Translations under genes and position numbers: made by a program | Shown here: piece after piece, positions 20,257-28,679 of the stretch | How the letters are laid out: each line of letters starts with the position of its first letter | How positions within the stretch are numbered: position 1 is the stretch's first letter | DNA from: Dinoroseobacter sp. | Lineage (GTDB): Bacteria > Pseudomonadota > Alphaproteobacteria > Rhodobacterales > Rhodobacteraceae | Reading direction: 5' to 3' | Assembly (NCBI GenBank): GCA_017643385.1 | Contig: JAEPNN010000004.1 | Span: 62,001-126,000, forward strand | DNA length: 64,000 nucleotides | Notes under the pieces: model-generated | Seen by the model: only the letters and a program-made list of their open reading frames with translations | The model's database searches: none | Told to the model about the DNA's origin: nothing

Positions 20257-20790
20257 ATGGCAGGCGACCGGAAGATCAATATTGGACCGAAGCTTTGGAG
20301 CAGTTTCTGCGCCGTCTTTGTCGTTTGCCTGTTGCTCTCGTTACCTGCACGGTCCGAAGACCGCCTCGGGCCAGTTACAAACCAGCCACTGCCCCGCTTC
20401 GTCTCGCTGAAAGGCGAAGAAGGCAATGTACGGCGCGGCCCCTCGTTGACCCAACGGATTGACTGGGTGTTCACCCGACGGGGCATGCCACTACAAGTGG
20501 TTGGGGAATACGGAAACTGGCGCCAGGTTCGCGACCGTGACGGTGCGGGTGGATGGATGCATTACATTCTGTTGAGCCGGGCCCGAACCGTTATAGTGCA
20601 GGAAGACCTTGCGGCGCTTCATAGCTCGCCTGATGCAAATTCACCAATCCGCGCACGTGCCGAAGCAGGCGTCATTGCACGCCTTGGTCCCTGCCGGGAG
20701 GGGTTTTGTAGAATTCAGGTGGGTCGCACCCGCGGTTGGACCCCCGTTACAGCCTTGTGGGGTGTCGATCCAACCGCCAATTCCGACTGA
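20257..20790 (+). CDS. SH3-like domain exported protein
   Basis: A 177-residue protein with an N-terminal hydrophobic signal or anchor (SSFCAVFVVCLLLSLPARSE). Two bacterial SH3-like repeats follow: one around FVSLKGEEGNVRRGPSLTQ and a second after VIVQEDLAALHSSPDANSP. These domains usually act in the periplasm at the cell wall. The family is widespread in Rhodobacterales, often called DUF1058. It converges with the M3 peptidase gene, with 2 bp between stops. No partner is evident. Confidence 0.8.
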   Translation: MAGDRKINIGPKLWSSFCAVFVVCLLLSLPARSEDRLGPVTNQPLPRFVSLKGEEGNVRRGPSLTQRIDWVFTRRGMPLQVVGEYGNWRQVRDRDGAGGWMHYILLSRARTVIVQEDLAALHSSPDANSPIRARAEAGVIARLGPCREGFCRIQVGRTRGWTPVTALWGVDPTANSD

Positions 20791-20792
20791 TG

Positions 20793-22811
20793 TCAGGCGA
20801 CATCGAGCAAACCACGGCCTTTCAGCAGAGCATCAACGCCAGGCATCCGGCCCCGGAATGCTGTATAGAGCACATCCGCTTCCTTGGATCCGCCCGCTGA
20901 CAAAATATGTGTCTCAAGCTTCTTGGCTGTCTCAGCATCAAACGGATCACCGGCTTCCCTAAACGCCTCGAACGCATCTGCATCCATAACTTCCGACCAC
21001 ATGTAGCTGTAGTAGCCTGAGGAATACCCATCCCCGGCAAAGACATGGGCGAAGTGTGGCGTTGCATGCCGCATGGTTATGGCGGCTGGCATCCCAATGT
21101 TTGTAAGAACTTCGGCTTGTTTGGCCATCGGGTCTTCAGGCGCATCCTCTTTGTGAAATGCCAGATCGACAAGTGCAGAGGCTACGTATTCTACCGTTGC
21201 AAAGCCCATGTCATACGTTTGCGCCGCCAGAAGTCGGTCGAGCAGCGCTGACGGAATAGGTTCACCAGTCTCAGCATGTGTTGCAAATTTCTGCAGCACT
21301 TCTGGGACTTCCAACCAATGCTCATAAAGCTGGCTTGGAAGCTCCACAAAGTCACGCGCAACAGACGTGCCCGAGATGTAGCCATATGAGACATCTGAAA
21401 GCATCTGATGCAAAGCGTGGCCAAATTCATGGAAAAGCGTCCGGGCATCGTCATAGGACAGGAGCGCCGGATCGCCCTTGGTGAAATTGCAAATGTTCAG
21501 CACAACTGGGCGCGTGTTTCCACCAAGCTTTTTTTGCGATCGCATTGCCGAACACCAAGCGCCCGAACGCTTAGAGGAACGCGCAAAATAGTCGCCAATA
21601 AAGACGGCCAGATGTTCACCGTTCCGGGTTACCTCCCAAGCGCGGGCGTCAGAGTGATAAAGTGGGATATCCAAGGCCCGAAATTCGAGACCAAAAAGCC
21701 GGTTTGCTGCATCAAACGCAGCTTCAATCATACGGTCTAGTTGGAAATATGGCTTTAGTTCTGCCTCATCCAAATCGTGCTCTGCTTTACGGCGCTTTTC
21801 CGAATAGTACCGCCAATCATAGGGGGCCAGATCATCGTTGATCCCGTCTTCAGCCATCATGGCTTGCAAAACTTTTGAATCTGCATCTGCCTGCCGCTTT
21901 GCAGGCTCCCAAACACGCATGAGCAGATCCTGTACCGCTCTGGGAGTTTTGGCCATTTCTGTTTCAAGCTTGAAGTCAGCGAAGCTGTTATAACCTAAAA
22001 TGGACGCGCGTTCTTGTCTTAGCGCAAGCGTTTCCGCAGCGATCTCACGGTTGTCAGTTTCGCCACCATTTGCACCGCGCGCGGTCCAGGCCGCAAAAGC
22101 CTTTTTGCGTAAATCACGCCTAGGGGAAAACTGCAGAAATGGCACAATCAGCGAACGCGATAGCGTCACAACCGGGCCGGGTCGGTTACGTTCAACCCCG
22201 GCCGCGCGCGCGGCATCAATCACGAAATTAGGAAGACCTGCAAGATCGTCTTCCGTCAGATCCATGAACCAGTCACGTTCGTCCGCCAGCAAGTTCTGTG
22301 TGAACTGCGTGCCCAGAACAGCAAGGCGCGATTTCACGTTTTTCAAACGCTCGCGATCATCGCCTTCGACCGCCGAACCGGATCGCATGAACATACGGTG
22401 ATATAGTTCCAAAACGCGTGCTTGCTCTGCGCCCAAATCAAGGCCTTCTCGCGCATCCCAAAGGGTGCGAACCCGCTGAAACAACGCTTCGTTCATCATG
22501 ATTTCGCTGGAATATGCGGACATCTTGGGCGCCAATTCCCGCATCAACGCTTCGCGCGCCGGGTTACTGTCCGCGCTTGCGAGATTGTAGAAAACACCTG
22601 CCACCTTATCGAGGAGACCATCGGCCAGTTCCATTGCCTCAATCGTGTTCTGAAAGCTCGGCGCTTCAGGATTTTCTGCAATCTTGGCGATCTTGCCGCG
22701 CGCTTCTAAAAGAGCGGTATCAAACGCAGATCCGAAATCCTCATCTGTGATCTCGGCGAAGGGTGGCATTTCGAATTCGCTGGTCCAGTCGGACAGAAGT
22801 GCATTGGTCAT
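20793..22811 (-). CDS. M3 family oligopeptidase (oligopeptidase A / Dcp type)
   Basis: A 672-residue zinc metallopeptidase. The active site is LFHEFGHALHQML, giving HExxH with the third ligand glutamate expected about 25 residues later (ELPSQLYEHW). Cytoplasmic enzymes of this family degrade short peptides, including cleaved signal peptides. The start at 22811 is chosen because AAAGGAGAT lies just upstream; the frame extends six codons further without support. No signal peptide is seen. Confidence 0.93.
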   Translation of the reverse strand: MTNALLSDWTSEFEMPPFAEITDEDFGSAFDTALLEARGKIAKIAENPEAPSFQNTIEAMELADGLLDKVAGVFYNLASADSNPAREALMRELAPKMSAYSSEIMMNEALFQRVRTLWDAREGLDLGAEQARVLELYHRMFMRSGSAVEGDDRERLKNVKSRLAVLGTQFTQNLLADERDWFMDLTEDDLAGLPNFVIDAARAAGVERNRPGPVVTLSRSLIVPFLQFSPRRDLRKKAFAAWTARGANGGETDNREIAAETLALRQERASILGYNSFADFKLETEMAKTPRAVQDLLMRVWEPAKRQADADSKVLQAMMAEDGINDDLAPYDWRYYSEKRRKAEHDLDEAELKPYFQLDRMIEAAFDAANRLFGLEFRALDIPLYHSDARAWEVTRNGEHLAVFIGDYFARSSKRSGAWCSAMRSQKKLGGNTRPVVLNICNFTKGDPALLSYDDARTLFHEFGHALHQMLSDVSYGYISGTSVARDFVELPSQLYEHWLEVPEVLQKFATHAETGEPIPSALLDRLLAAQTYDMGFATVEYVASALVDLAFHKEDAPEDPMAKQAEVLTNIGMPAAITMRHATPHFAHVFAGDGYSSGYYSYMWSEVMDADAFEAFREAGDPFDAETAKKLETHILSAGGSKEADVLYTAFRGRMPGVDALLKGRGLLDVA

Positions 22812-22864
22812 AGGATCTCCTTTGCGCACCAGATAATGCGCGTCGTATCAGGCTTCCAGTGGGC

Positions 22865-23908
22865 TCAGCTCGCGTCTTTGCACACGGGGCATTCAGGGTT
22901 ACGCGACAACTTGATCTCGCGCGATCTGGCGTCAAGCGCATCATATACAAGCATGCGACCTGCCAAGGTTTCACCGGCTTGTGTGATCTCCTTAACGGCC
23001 TCCATTGCCATTAGTGTTCCGATCACACCCGGAAGCGGGCCCGCAACGCCCCCTTCAGCACAAGATGGTGCCAACCCGGCAGCTGGTTCTTTCGGAAAAA
23101 TACAAGCGTAGCAAGGCGCGCCGCGTACCGGATCGAATAGGCTGACCTGTCCTTCCCACTGACTGATCGCCCCAGAAATAAGTGGCGTTCCGGTTGCGAC
23201 GCACGCACGGTTTACGAGGGCGCGCGTCTCAAAACTATCGGTGCCATCAATAACGAGGTCAAATTCATCAAACAGCGCTTCGGCAATCTCTTCCGTCAAC
23301 GCGCGATTATATGGTTTGACCGTGATATGTGGGTTTTGAGCCTTCATGGCCGCTTCTGCTGAAAAGACCTTTGGCATTCCGCTACGCTCGTCGGTGTGAA
23401 TGACTTGCCGCGCCAAGTTGGAAACAGACACCACGTCACTGTCAATTATTCCAATGGTGCCTACGCCTGTAGCTGCGAGGTATAACGACACAGGTGATCC
23501 CAACCCGCCTGCGCCAATCACAAGCACTTTGGCATCCTTTAAGCTCTTTTGCCCGACCCCACCGATCTCTCGCAAAACAATATGTCTCGCATAACGGTCA
23601 AGCTCAGCTTCGCTGAAGGGTCCTTGGGGCGCGCCTTGTACAGGGGCAGTTGGCGCTACCTTTGCGCGCAATCTTCGCAGCATTTCGCGATAGAGAAGCG
23701 CCAGCGCCACAAATCCACCGAGGATTAACCACTGCGCAGCAGATCCACCAGTAGCTTGGCGGAGCGACGCCTCAGCTGGCAACACCGTATGTATTCCCAA
23801 AACAGCCACATAGAGAAGTCCGATCAGCAGCCAACGCGCCTGATGCGGCAGCTGAATTTGCCGCCCGATCAGCCAGATCAATAATGCAAGGCTAAGGACA
23901 AGTACCAT
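22865..23908 (-). CDS. Membrane-anchored MoeB/ThiF (E1-like) adenylyltransferase
   Basis: A 347-residue protein. Residues 1-80 hold about three hydrophobic helices, and an E1-like domain follows from about residue 100 (RYARHIVLREIGGVGQ, VLVIGAGGLGSP). The ATP/Mg region DGTDSFETRALVN and the likely active-site cysteine in PSCAEGG are present. Two CxxC pairs (CYACIFP, CPVCKD) form the structural zinc site. The family adenylates the C-terminal Gly of MoaD/ThiS-like sulfur carriers. The membrane extension is unusual for MoeB. Its start overlaps the dut stop. Confidence 0.85.
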   Translation of the reverse strand: MVLVLSLALLIWLIGRQIQLPHQARWLLIGLLYVAVLGIHTVLPAEASLRQATGGSAAQWLILGGFVALALLYREMLRRLRAKVAPTAPVQGAPQGPFSEAELDRYARHIVLREIGGVGQKSLKDAKVLVIGAGGLGSPVSLYLAATGVGTIGIIDSDVVSVSNLARQVIHTDERSGMPKVFSAEAAMKAQNPHITVKPYNRALTEEIAEALFDEFDLVIDGTDSFETRALVNRACVATGTPLISGAISQWEGQVSLFDPVRGAPCYACIFPKEPAAGLAPSCAEGGVAGPLPGVIGTLMAMEAVKEITQAGETLAGRMLVYDALDARSREIKLSRNPECPVCKDAS

Positions 23909-24375
23909 CAGTTGCGCCCGGTCGATCCAAATCCACCCTCACCACGTTCGGTTCCTGCCAACCGAGCAACCGCGGTGAATTGCGCCTGCAATACGGGCGC
24001 TATGATCGCCTGGGCAATGCGATCACCATGATGGATTGGGAAGGGATCTGGGCCGAAGTTCACAAGCAAGACACCCAAAGGCCCACGATAATCACTATCA
24101 ATTGTTCCAGGTGTATTGGGCAGCGATACGCCATGTTTTAATGCTAGGCCCGAACGCGGGCGGATCTGCATCTCAAAACCCTGAGGTATCGCAACACGCA
24201 CACCGGTTGGCAAAATTTTGCGCTCCATCGGGGCGAGAACAGCGCCGCCAGCGCGCTCTTCTTCGGGGAAATTCGCCCTGATATCGGCACCCGCCGCACC
24301 GGCGGTTTCATAAGTTGGAAGTGGGATTGTTTTATCTGCCCAGTCTTCCCATAGAACTTCAATGACGGGTGTCAT
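23908..24375 (-). CDS. dut: Deoxyuridine 5'-triphosphate nucleotidohydrolase
   Basis: A 155-residue trimeric dUTPase. All key motifs are visible: GAAGADIRA (1), RPRSGLALKHG (2), GTIDSDYRGPL with the catalytic Asp (3), RIAQAII (4) and GEGGFGSTGR (5). It hydrolyses dUTP to dUMP, limiting uracil in DNA. It lies between coaBC and the E1-like gene, 33 bp after coaBC, which is a common order in alphaproteobacteria. Confidence 0.96.
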   Translation of the reverse strand: MTPVIEVLWEDWADKTIPLPTYETAGAAGADIRANFPEEERAGGAVLAPMERKILPTGVRVAIPQGFEMQIRPRSGLALKHGVSLPNTPGTIDSDYRGPLGVLLVNFGPDPFPIHHGDRIAQAIIAPVLQAQFTAVARLAGTERGEGGFGSTGRN

Positions 24376-24408
24376 GGCTGCTCCGATCTGTTTTTCATAA
24401 GGCAGGGA

Positions 24409-25608
24409 TCAATCACCCAACGCATCCGCAATTCGATTGGCGAGCGCGCGTGCAACCTCGGTTTTGCTCATTCTTGGCCAGCTATCCGCGCCCGTGTCCG
24501 TCACCAACGTCACCGCGTTTTCAGAGCCGCCCATGATACCTGTTTCGGGACGGACATCGTTCGCGACGATCCAATCGCACCCTTTGCGTTTCAACTTGGC
24601 GGTTGCATTGGCAACTACGTCGTCGGTTTCAGCGGCAAAGCCAACCACTAGCTTAGGTCGGCCTTCGGGTCGTCTTGATACTGTCGCGAGAATGTCAGGG
24701 TTTTCGGCAAACTCCAACTGCGGCAAGGCACCCGAGCCGTCCTTCTTGATTTTGCTATCTGAGGCAGAGGTGACACGCCAGTCAACAACAGCAGCGGCAA
24801 AAATTGCCGCATCCGCCGGAAGAGTGGCAGAAACAGCGTCCAGCATTTCCTGCGCCGTTTCGACCTCAATGACAGATACGCCGGTAGGCCGATCCTGCGA
24901 TGCGGGACCCGTCACAAAGCTCACGTTTGCGCCAAGATCTCGCAACGCTGTCGCAAGTGCTGTGCCTTGCGCGCCTGACGACCTGTTGGCGATGTAGCGG
25001 ACTGGATCAATCGGCTCATGGGTAGGGCCGGATGTGACGATCACGTGCTTCCCGGCGAGAGGCCTCGGGCCGAAATGCTCGCTCACCGCATCTACGATGG
25101 CAATCGGTGTGGCCATGCGTCCTGGCCCAAACTCACCACAGGCCATTTCGCCCTCGTCAGGCCCAACAGTCAAAACGCCGTCGCGCAGTAAGGTTTTCAG
25201 ATTTCGCTGTGTGGCAGGATGCTCCCACATGCGCACATTCATCGCAGGCGCAAGCATCACATCGGTATCGGTGGCCAACAAAAGCGTGGATGCCAGATCA
25301 TTTGCGAGGCCCTGCGCCATCTTTGCCATCAAATCCGCAGTGGCGGGGGCAACGACGATCAGGTCAGCTGAACGACTAAGTTCGATATGCCCCATTTCAG
25401 CTTCATCGGTGAGATCAAACAATTTTCGATATACCTTGGAGGCCGCAAGGGCAGACGTTGAGAGCGGGGTGACAAACTCTTCTGCAGATTTTGTCAGAAC
25501 GGGCGTCACATCAGCCCCAGCGCGGCGAAGCTCCCGGATCAAGTCGAGCGACTTGTAAGCAGCAATTCCGCCACCAATGATCAAAAGAATTCGTTTGCCT
25601 GCCAGCAT
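24409..25608 (-). CDS. coaBC: Bifunctional phosphopantothenoylcysteine decarboxylase / phosphopantothenate-cysteine ligase
   Basis: A 399-residue coenzyme A biosynthesis enzyme. The N-terminal flavoprotein CoaC half starts LIIGGGIAAYKSLDLIREL, with MGHIELSR containing the active-site His and PAMNVRMWEHPA. The CoaB half (from about 190) has VTSGPTHEPIDPVRYIANRSSG and the KLKRKGCDWIVANDV loop. The ATG at 25608 has GAGG eight bases upstream. A TTG at 25635 would add nine residues. It is first of a leftward run with dut and the E1-like gene. Confidence 0.95.
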   Translation of the reverse strand: MLAGKRILLIIGGGIAAYKSLDLIRELRRAGADVTPVLTKSAEEFVTPLSTSALAASKVYRKLFDLTDEAEMGHIELSRSADLIVVAPATADLMAKMAQGLANDLASTLLLATDTDVMLAPAMNVRMWEHPATQRNLKTLLRDGVLTVGPDEGEMACGEFGPGRMATPIAIVDAVSEHFGPRPLAGKHVIVTSGPTHEPIDPVRYIANRSSGAQGTALATALRDLGANVSFVTGPASQDRPTGVSVIEVETAQEMLDAVSATLPADAAIFAAAVVDWRVTSASDSKIKKDGSGALPQLEFAENPDILATVSRRPEGRPKLVVGFAAETDDVVANATAKLKRKGCDWIVANDVRPETGIMGGSENAVTLVTDTGADSWPRMSKTEVARALANRIADALGD

Positions 25609-25659
25609 TTGCGAAGCCTCATTTGCTGAGATCAACAGTGACGCGCGGCGACCGCTAGG

Positions 25660-26310
25660 TCAACGCGCCAACAGATAGGCGACGCTGCGGTCAGTTCCAA
25701 GGGCATAGGTCACAGCCAGACGGGCTTCAGGATAGAAACCGAGATGTTGCGCGGCTCTAGTGTCATCTGATCTGCGGCTTCGAACATTTGCCTCATCAGT
25801 CGCCTGTTTCGGGATCGGACCAAAAGTAACATAATCTGCGATCCCATTTTTTAGCATCGGGTCGAGCTGGATGAACTCCCAAGCGCCAACCATCTGGCGC
25901 GTCGCAACGCGTGCTAATTCCCGGATTGCAAAGACGGATGCGGAATGTGTTGCTTCGGGCCCAGAGTTGGAAACGCGCACCTTATCAGCAACAATATCGA
26001 CATCAGCCAAAAAGATGAGATCCGAGGCAAGCATCGGATAGGCAGCGCTAGCCAAGGGCGCGCTTTGCCCGAAAAACCACGTCCTGCGCCAATCATCGCC
26101 CGTGAGATAGATATTCAAAGGAGTATCAGGATTATTCATCCCGAAACTCTCAAGACGCGCTTTGATCATTTCTGCGAAGTCTTCGGTTTCATCAGGCAAA
26201 GGCAATGCCGCATGAACACGCAGCCCGTCTGTTCCGTCCTCGAAAGGAAACGCCCATTTGGGAAAAGCAAGACTCGCCGAATAAACCCCGGCAATAAGGG
26301 CCAGGCTCAT
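25660..26310 (-). CDS. Membrane-anchored protein of unknown function, possibly inactive gluzincin-like
   Basis: About 216 residues, starting MSLALIAGVYSASLAFPKWA with one N-terminal hydrophobic segment. The stretch FAIRELARVATRQMVGAWEF, then MLKNGIADYV, looks like the HExxH...EGIADYV arrangement of zinc peptidases. Both histidines are arginine (RELAR) and the glutamate ligand is asparagine (NGIADY). If the resemblance is real, the protein has lost catalysis. The start with AAGGTGGTG upstream is chosen; a TTG at 26370 would add 20 residues. I do not recognise the family by name. Confidence 0.6.
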   Translation of the reverse strand: MSLALIAGVYSASLAFPKWAFPFEDGTDGLRVHAALPLPDETEDFAEMIKARLESFGMNNPDTPLNIYLTGDDWRRTWFFGQSAPLASAAYPMLASDLIFLADVDIVADKVRVSNSGPEATHSASVFAIRELARVATRQMVGAWEFIQLDPMLKNGIADYVTFGPIPKQATDEANVRSRRSDDTRAAQHLGFYPEARLAVTYALGTDRSVAYLLAR

Positions 26311-26448
26311 CACCACCTTGGTCACGTGGTGTAGCAGGACGTATCCAAACGCCACCGGTTCAGCAGACAATCGGCAGAATCATGAGAAGAGGCTAACGAG
26401 GCTAACGATTCTTTCAACTCGGTCGGGACCGGGTCGCTTAGTTACCCA

Positions 26449-26485
26449 CAAGAAACGCCGACCTGCAGATAACTGCAAGGTCGGC
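26449..26485 (-). terminator. Intrinsic terminator downstream of rpoH
   Basis: Near-perfect inverted repeat at 26457-26485: GCCGACCTGCAG pairs with CTGCAAGGTCGGC around ATAA. On the minus strand it is followed by GTTTCTT. It lies about 45 bp after the rpoH stop. Confidence 0.8.
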
Positions 26486-26530
26486 GTCAAGTTCGCTTCT
26501 TGCTGAACAGGGAGAAACAGCAGAGCGGAA

Positions 26531-27409
26531 TTATGCAAAAAACTGCTGGACCTCGTGGGACTGGGCCGTGAGGTTTTTGCGCATTTTGGCAAATGCAGCA
26601 GCTTCGAGCTGGCGGATGCGCTCCTTGGAAAGACCAAGTTCGTCCCCCAAAGATTCCAAGGTCCGGGGCTCGTCCTTCAGCTTGCGCTCGCGTACAATGA
26701 AGCGTTCACGGTCGTTGAGTGCGTTCATTGCCGTCAACAACCACCCGCGCAAGGTCTCGAGGTCATGTTCTTCCTCGACTGTTTCAGCTGCTTGCGGCCC
26801 CGTATCTTCCAAAGCATCGATCCACTCGCGCCCTTCGTCATCCACGGATTGGGTCGCATTCAGCGAATAATCCGATCCTGCAAGCCGACCTTCCATCATT
26901 TCCACGTCATGAAGCGGTACGCCGACCTCAGTTGCGATAAGCTGACGTAGTTGATGCTTGTCCAGTTGCTCACCGGTGGCGGCGGCTTCGCGCTCAAGGC
27001 GGGCTTGCACCCGTCGCATATTGAAAAAGAGCGATTTCTGAGACGAAGTGGAGCCGGTCCGTACCATGGACCAATTGCGCATTACGTGATCTTGAATTGA
27101 AGCCTTGATCCACCAGACCGCGTAGGTTGAAAATCGGACACCGCGATCTGGATCAAATTTATCTGCAGCTTTCATCAGGCCAAGCGATGCTTCCTGAATC
27201 AAGTCGTTCATTGGGGCACCGTAGCGCTTGAATTTTGCCGCCATGGAAATTGCCAGGCGCATGTAGGCTGTTATGAGCCGGTGCAGTGCTTGCTCATCAC
27301 GATGATCGCGCCATGCATAGGCTAATTTGAGCTCTGTTTCAGCGTCGAGTAGTTCGGCTTGCATTGCACGCCGTGACAAGTTCATGTCATTTGTTCCATC
27401 TAGTGCCAT
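26531..27409 (-). CDS. rpoH: RNA polymerase sigma-32 factor, RpoH (type II-like)
   Basis: A 292-residue group 3 sigma factor. Region 2 shows LITAYMRLAISMAAKFKRYG and FSTYAVWWIKASIQDHVMRNWSMVR with the RpoH-type promoter-melting residues. Region 4 ends with LGLSKERIRQLEAAAFAKMR, the -35 binding helix. The start MALDGTNDMNLSRRAMQAEL resembles the second RpoH of Rhodobacterales (RpoHII), which in Rhodobacter sphaeroides acts in the photooxidative response under RpoE; assignment to that type is from memory. GGGGGTGA precedes the ATG. It is divergent from cobU. Confidence 0.9.
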   Translation of the reverse strand: MALDGTNDMNLSRRAMQAELLDAETELKLAYAWRDHRDEQALHRLITAYMRLAISMAAKFKRYGAPMNDLIQEASLGLMKAADKFDPDRGVRFSTYAVWWIKASIQDHVMRNWSMVRTGSTSSQKSLFFNMRRVQARLEREAAATGEQLDKHQLRQLIATEVGVPLHDVEMMEGRLAGSDYSLNATQSVDDEGREWIDALEDTGPQAAETVEEEHDLETLRGWLLTAMNALNDRERFIVRERKLKDEPRTLESLGDELGLSKERIRQLEAAAFAKMRKNLTAQSHEVQQFFA

Positions 27410-27498
27410 CTCATCACCCCCGTGATCCGGACCACTTCGATCCCGTACCTGTTGTTTGGTAGGGTTACGTTTGGTCTCTGAAAGAGGATCAAAAAAAC

Positions 27499-28029
27499 AT
27501 GTTGGAAATATATGACAGCACCCTAACTCTGGTGGTGGGCGGCGCTTCGTCTGGTAAATCTGCGTTTGCTGAGAAGTTGGTGGTCAACACCAAAAGGCCA
27601 CGGGTCTACATCGCTACTGCGCAGGCGTATGACGTTGAAATGAAATCAAAAATCGAAGCGCATAAAGAAATGCGCGGACCGGATTGGACGACGATTGAAG
27701 CCCCATTCGATATGCCCGACGTCCTCGCCAACGTATCGCAAGAAAAAATCGTTCTGATCGACTGCTTGACACTTTGGCTGTCCAATTTGTTGTTATCAGA
27801 TGCTGACCTGTCGACCGCATGTACAGCATTAAATCGCGCAATTTCTGACTGCCCTGCTCCGGTTGTTGCCGTAAGCAACGAAACTGGGATGGGCATTGTT
27901 CCAGAACATGCCTTGGGGCGACAGTTTCGTGCGGCACAGGGACAGCTGAACCAGCGGATCGCGGCCAATGCCGACCGCGTGGCATACGTGGTTGCCGGGC
28001 TGCCTTTGTGGCTGAAAGGTGGGCCATGA
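27499..28029 (+). CDS. cobU: Adenosylcobinamide kinase / adenosylcobinamide-phosphate guanylyltransferase
   Basis: A 176-residue enzyme (CobU/CobP) of late cobalamin synthesis. The P-loop is VVGGASSGKSAFAEKLV. IATAQAYDVEMKSKIEAHK contains the guanylylated-His region, and LIDCLTLWLSNLLL is conserved. It phosphorylates adenosylcobinamide and forms the GDP derivative for attachment of the lower ligand. It overlaps the next gene by 4 bp. No cobalamin riboswitch was recognised in the 89 bp upstream. Confidence 0.94.
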   Translation: MLEIYDSTLTLVVGGASSGKSAFAEKLVVNTKRPRVYIATAQAYDVEMKSKIEAHKEMRGPDWTTIEAPFDMPDVLANVSQEKIVLIDCLTLWLSNLLLSDADLSTACTALNRAISDCPAPVVAVSNETGMGIVPEHALGRQFRAAQGQLNQRIAANADRVAYVVAGLPLWLKGGP

Positions 28030-28601
28030 CCGTCTGGCATTGGGTTCGCCATGGCCCAACACATGAAAAAGCGTTTGCGGGGTGGCGTGACGTGCCAGCT
28101 GATCTTTCAGATAAAGCAGCAATCTCACGCCTTGATGCAGCCTTGCCAAAACCTGCGCTTCTTGTGTCATCAGATTTGGTACGCGCCTCTTCGACCGCCG
28201 ATGCAATTGCTGAAGGACGAACCCGACTGCCAAGTCGCTTTGATCTGCGTGAGTTCAATTTTGGCGCGTGGGACGGGCTGACCTTTGATGTTGTAGCGCA
28301 ACGCCACCCAGTTTTGAGCCGTCGATACTGGGAAGAACCTGGTGATGTCGCACCGCCAGAGGGTGAGAGCTGGAATGAAGCGACAAGGCGGGTTTCTCGC
28401 GCAGTTGCGGCAGTGAACAAACAACATCCAAATGCCGAAATCATTGCGGTCGCCCATTTCGGCGCGATCCTGTCACAGGTCGCCGTCGCGCTCGGTGACG
28501 ACCCTTACAAGGCTCTGGGTCACAAGATCGACAACCTTTCGATCACCACACTTCGGTTCGGTCAGTCCTGGTCGATAGAGCGGATCAATCACGTTCCTTG
28601 A
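28026..28601 (+). CDS. Histidine phosphatase family protein (possible alpha-ribazole phosphatase)
   Basis: A 191-residue phosphoglycerate-mutase-like protein. The phosphohistidine motif is WVRHGPTHEKAF at the N-terminus, and the second catalytic His is in VAHFGAILSQVA. The REFNFGAWDGLTFD stretch is typical. Overlap with cobU (ATGA) suggests the CobC role of removing phosphate from alpha-ribazole phosphate in cobalamin synthesis, but sequence alone does not fix the substrate. Confidence 0.85.
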   Translation: MTVWHWVRHGPTHEKAFAGWRDVPADLSDKAAISRLDAALPKPALLVSSDLVRASSTADAIAEGRTRLPSRFDLREFNFGAWDGLTFDVVAQRHPVLSRRYWEEPGDVAPPEGESWNEATRRVSRAVAAVNKQHPNAEIIAVAHFGAILSQVAVALGDDPYKALGHKIDNLSITTLRFGQSWSIERINHVP

Positions 28602-28679
28602 TCTCATCCACTCAGATCTGAATTTCCGTGTGGACTCACTATCACGTATCTTGTCCGCACTCTTAGCAAGGTGTGGATC

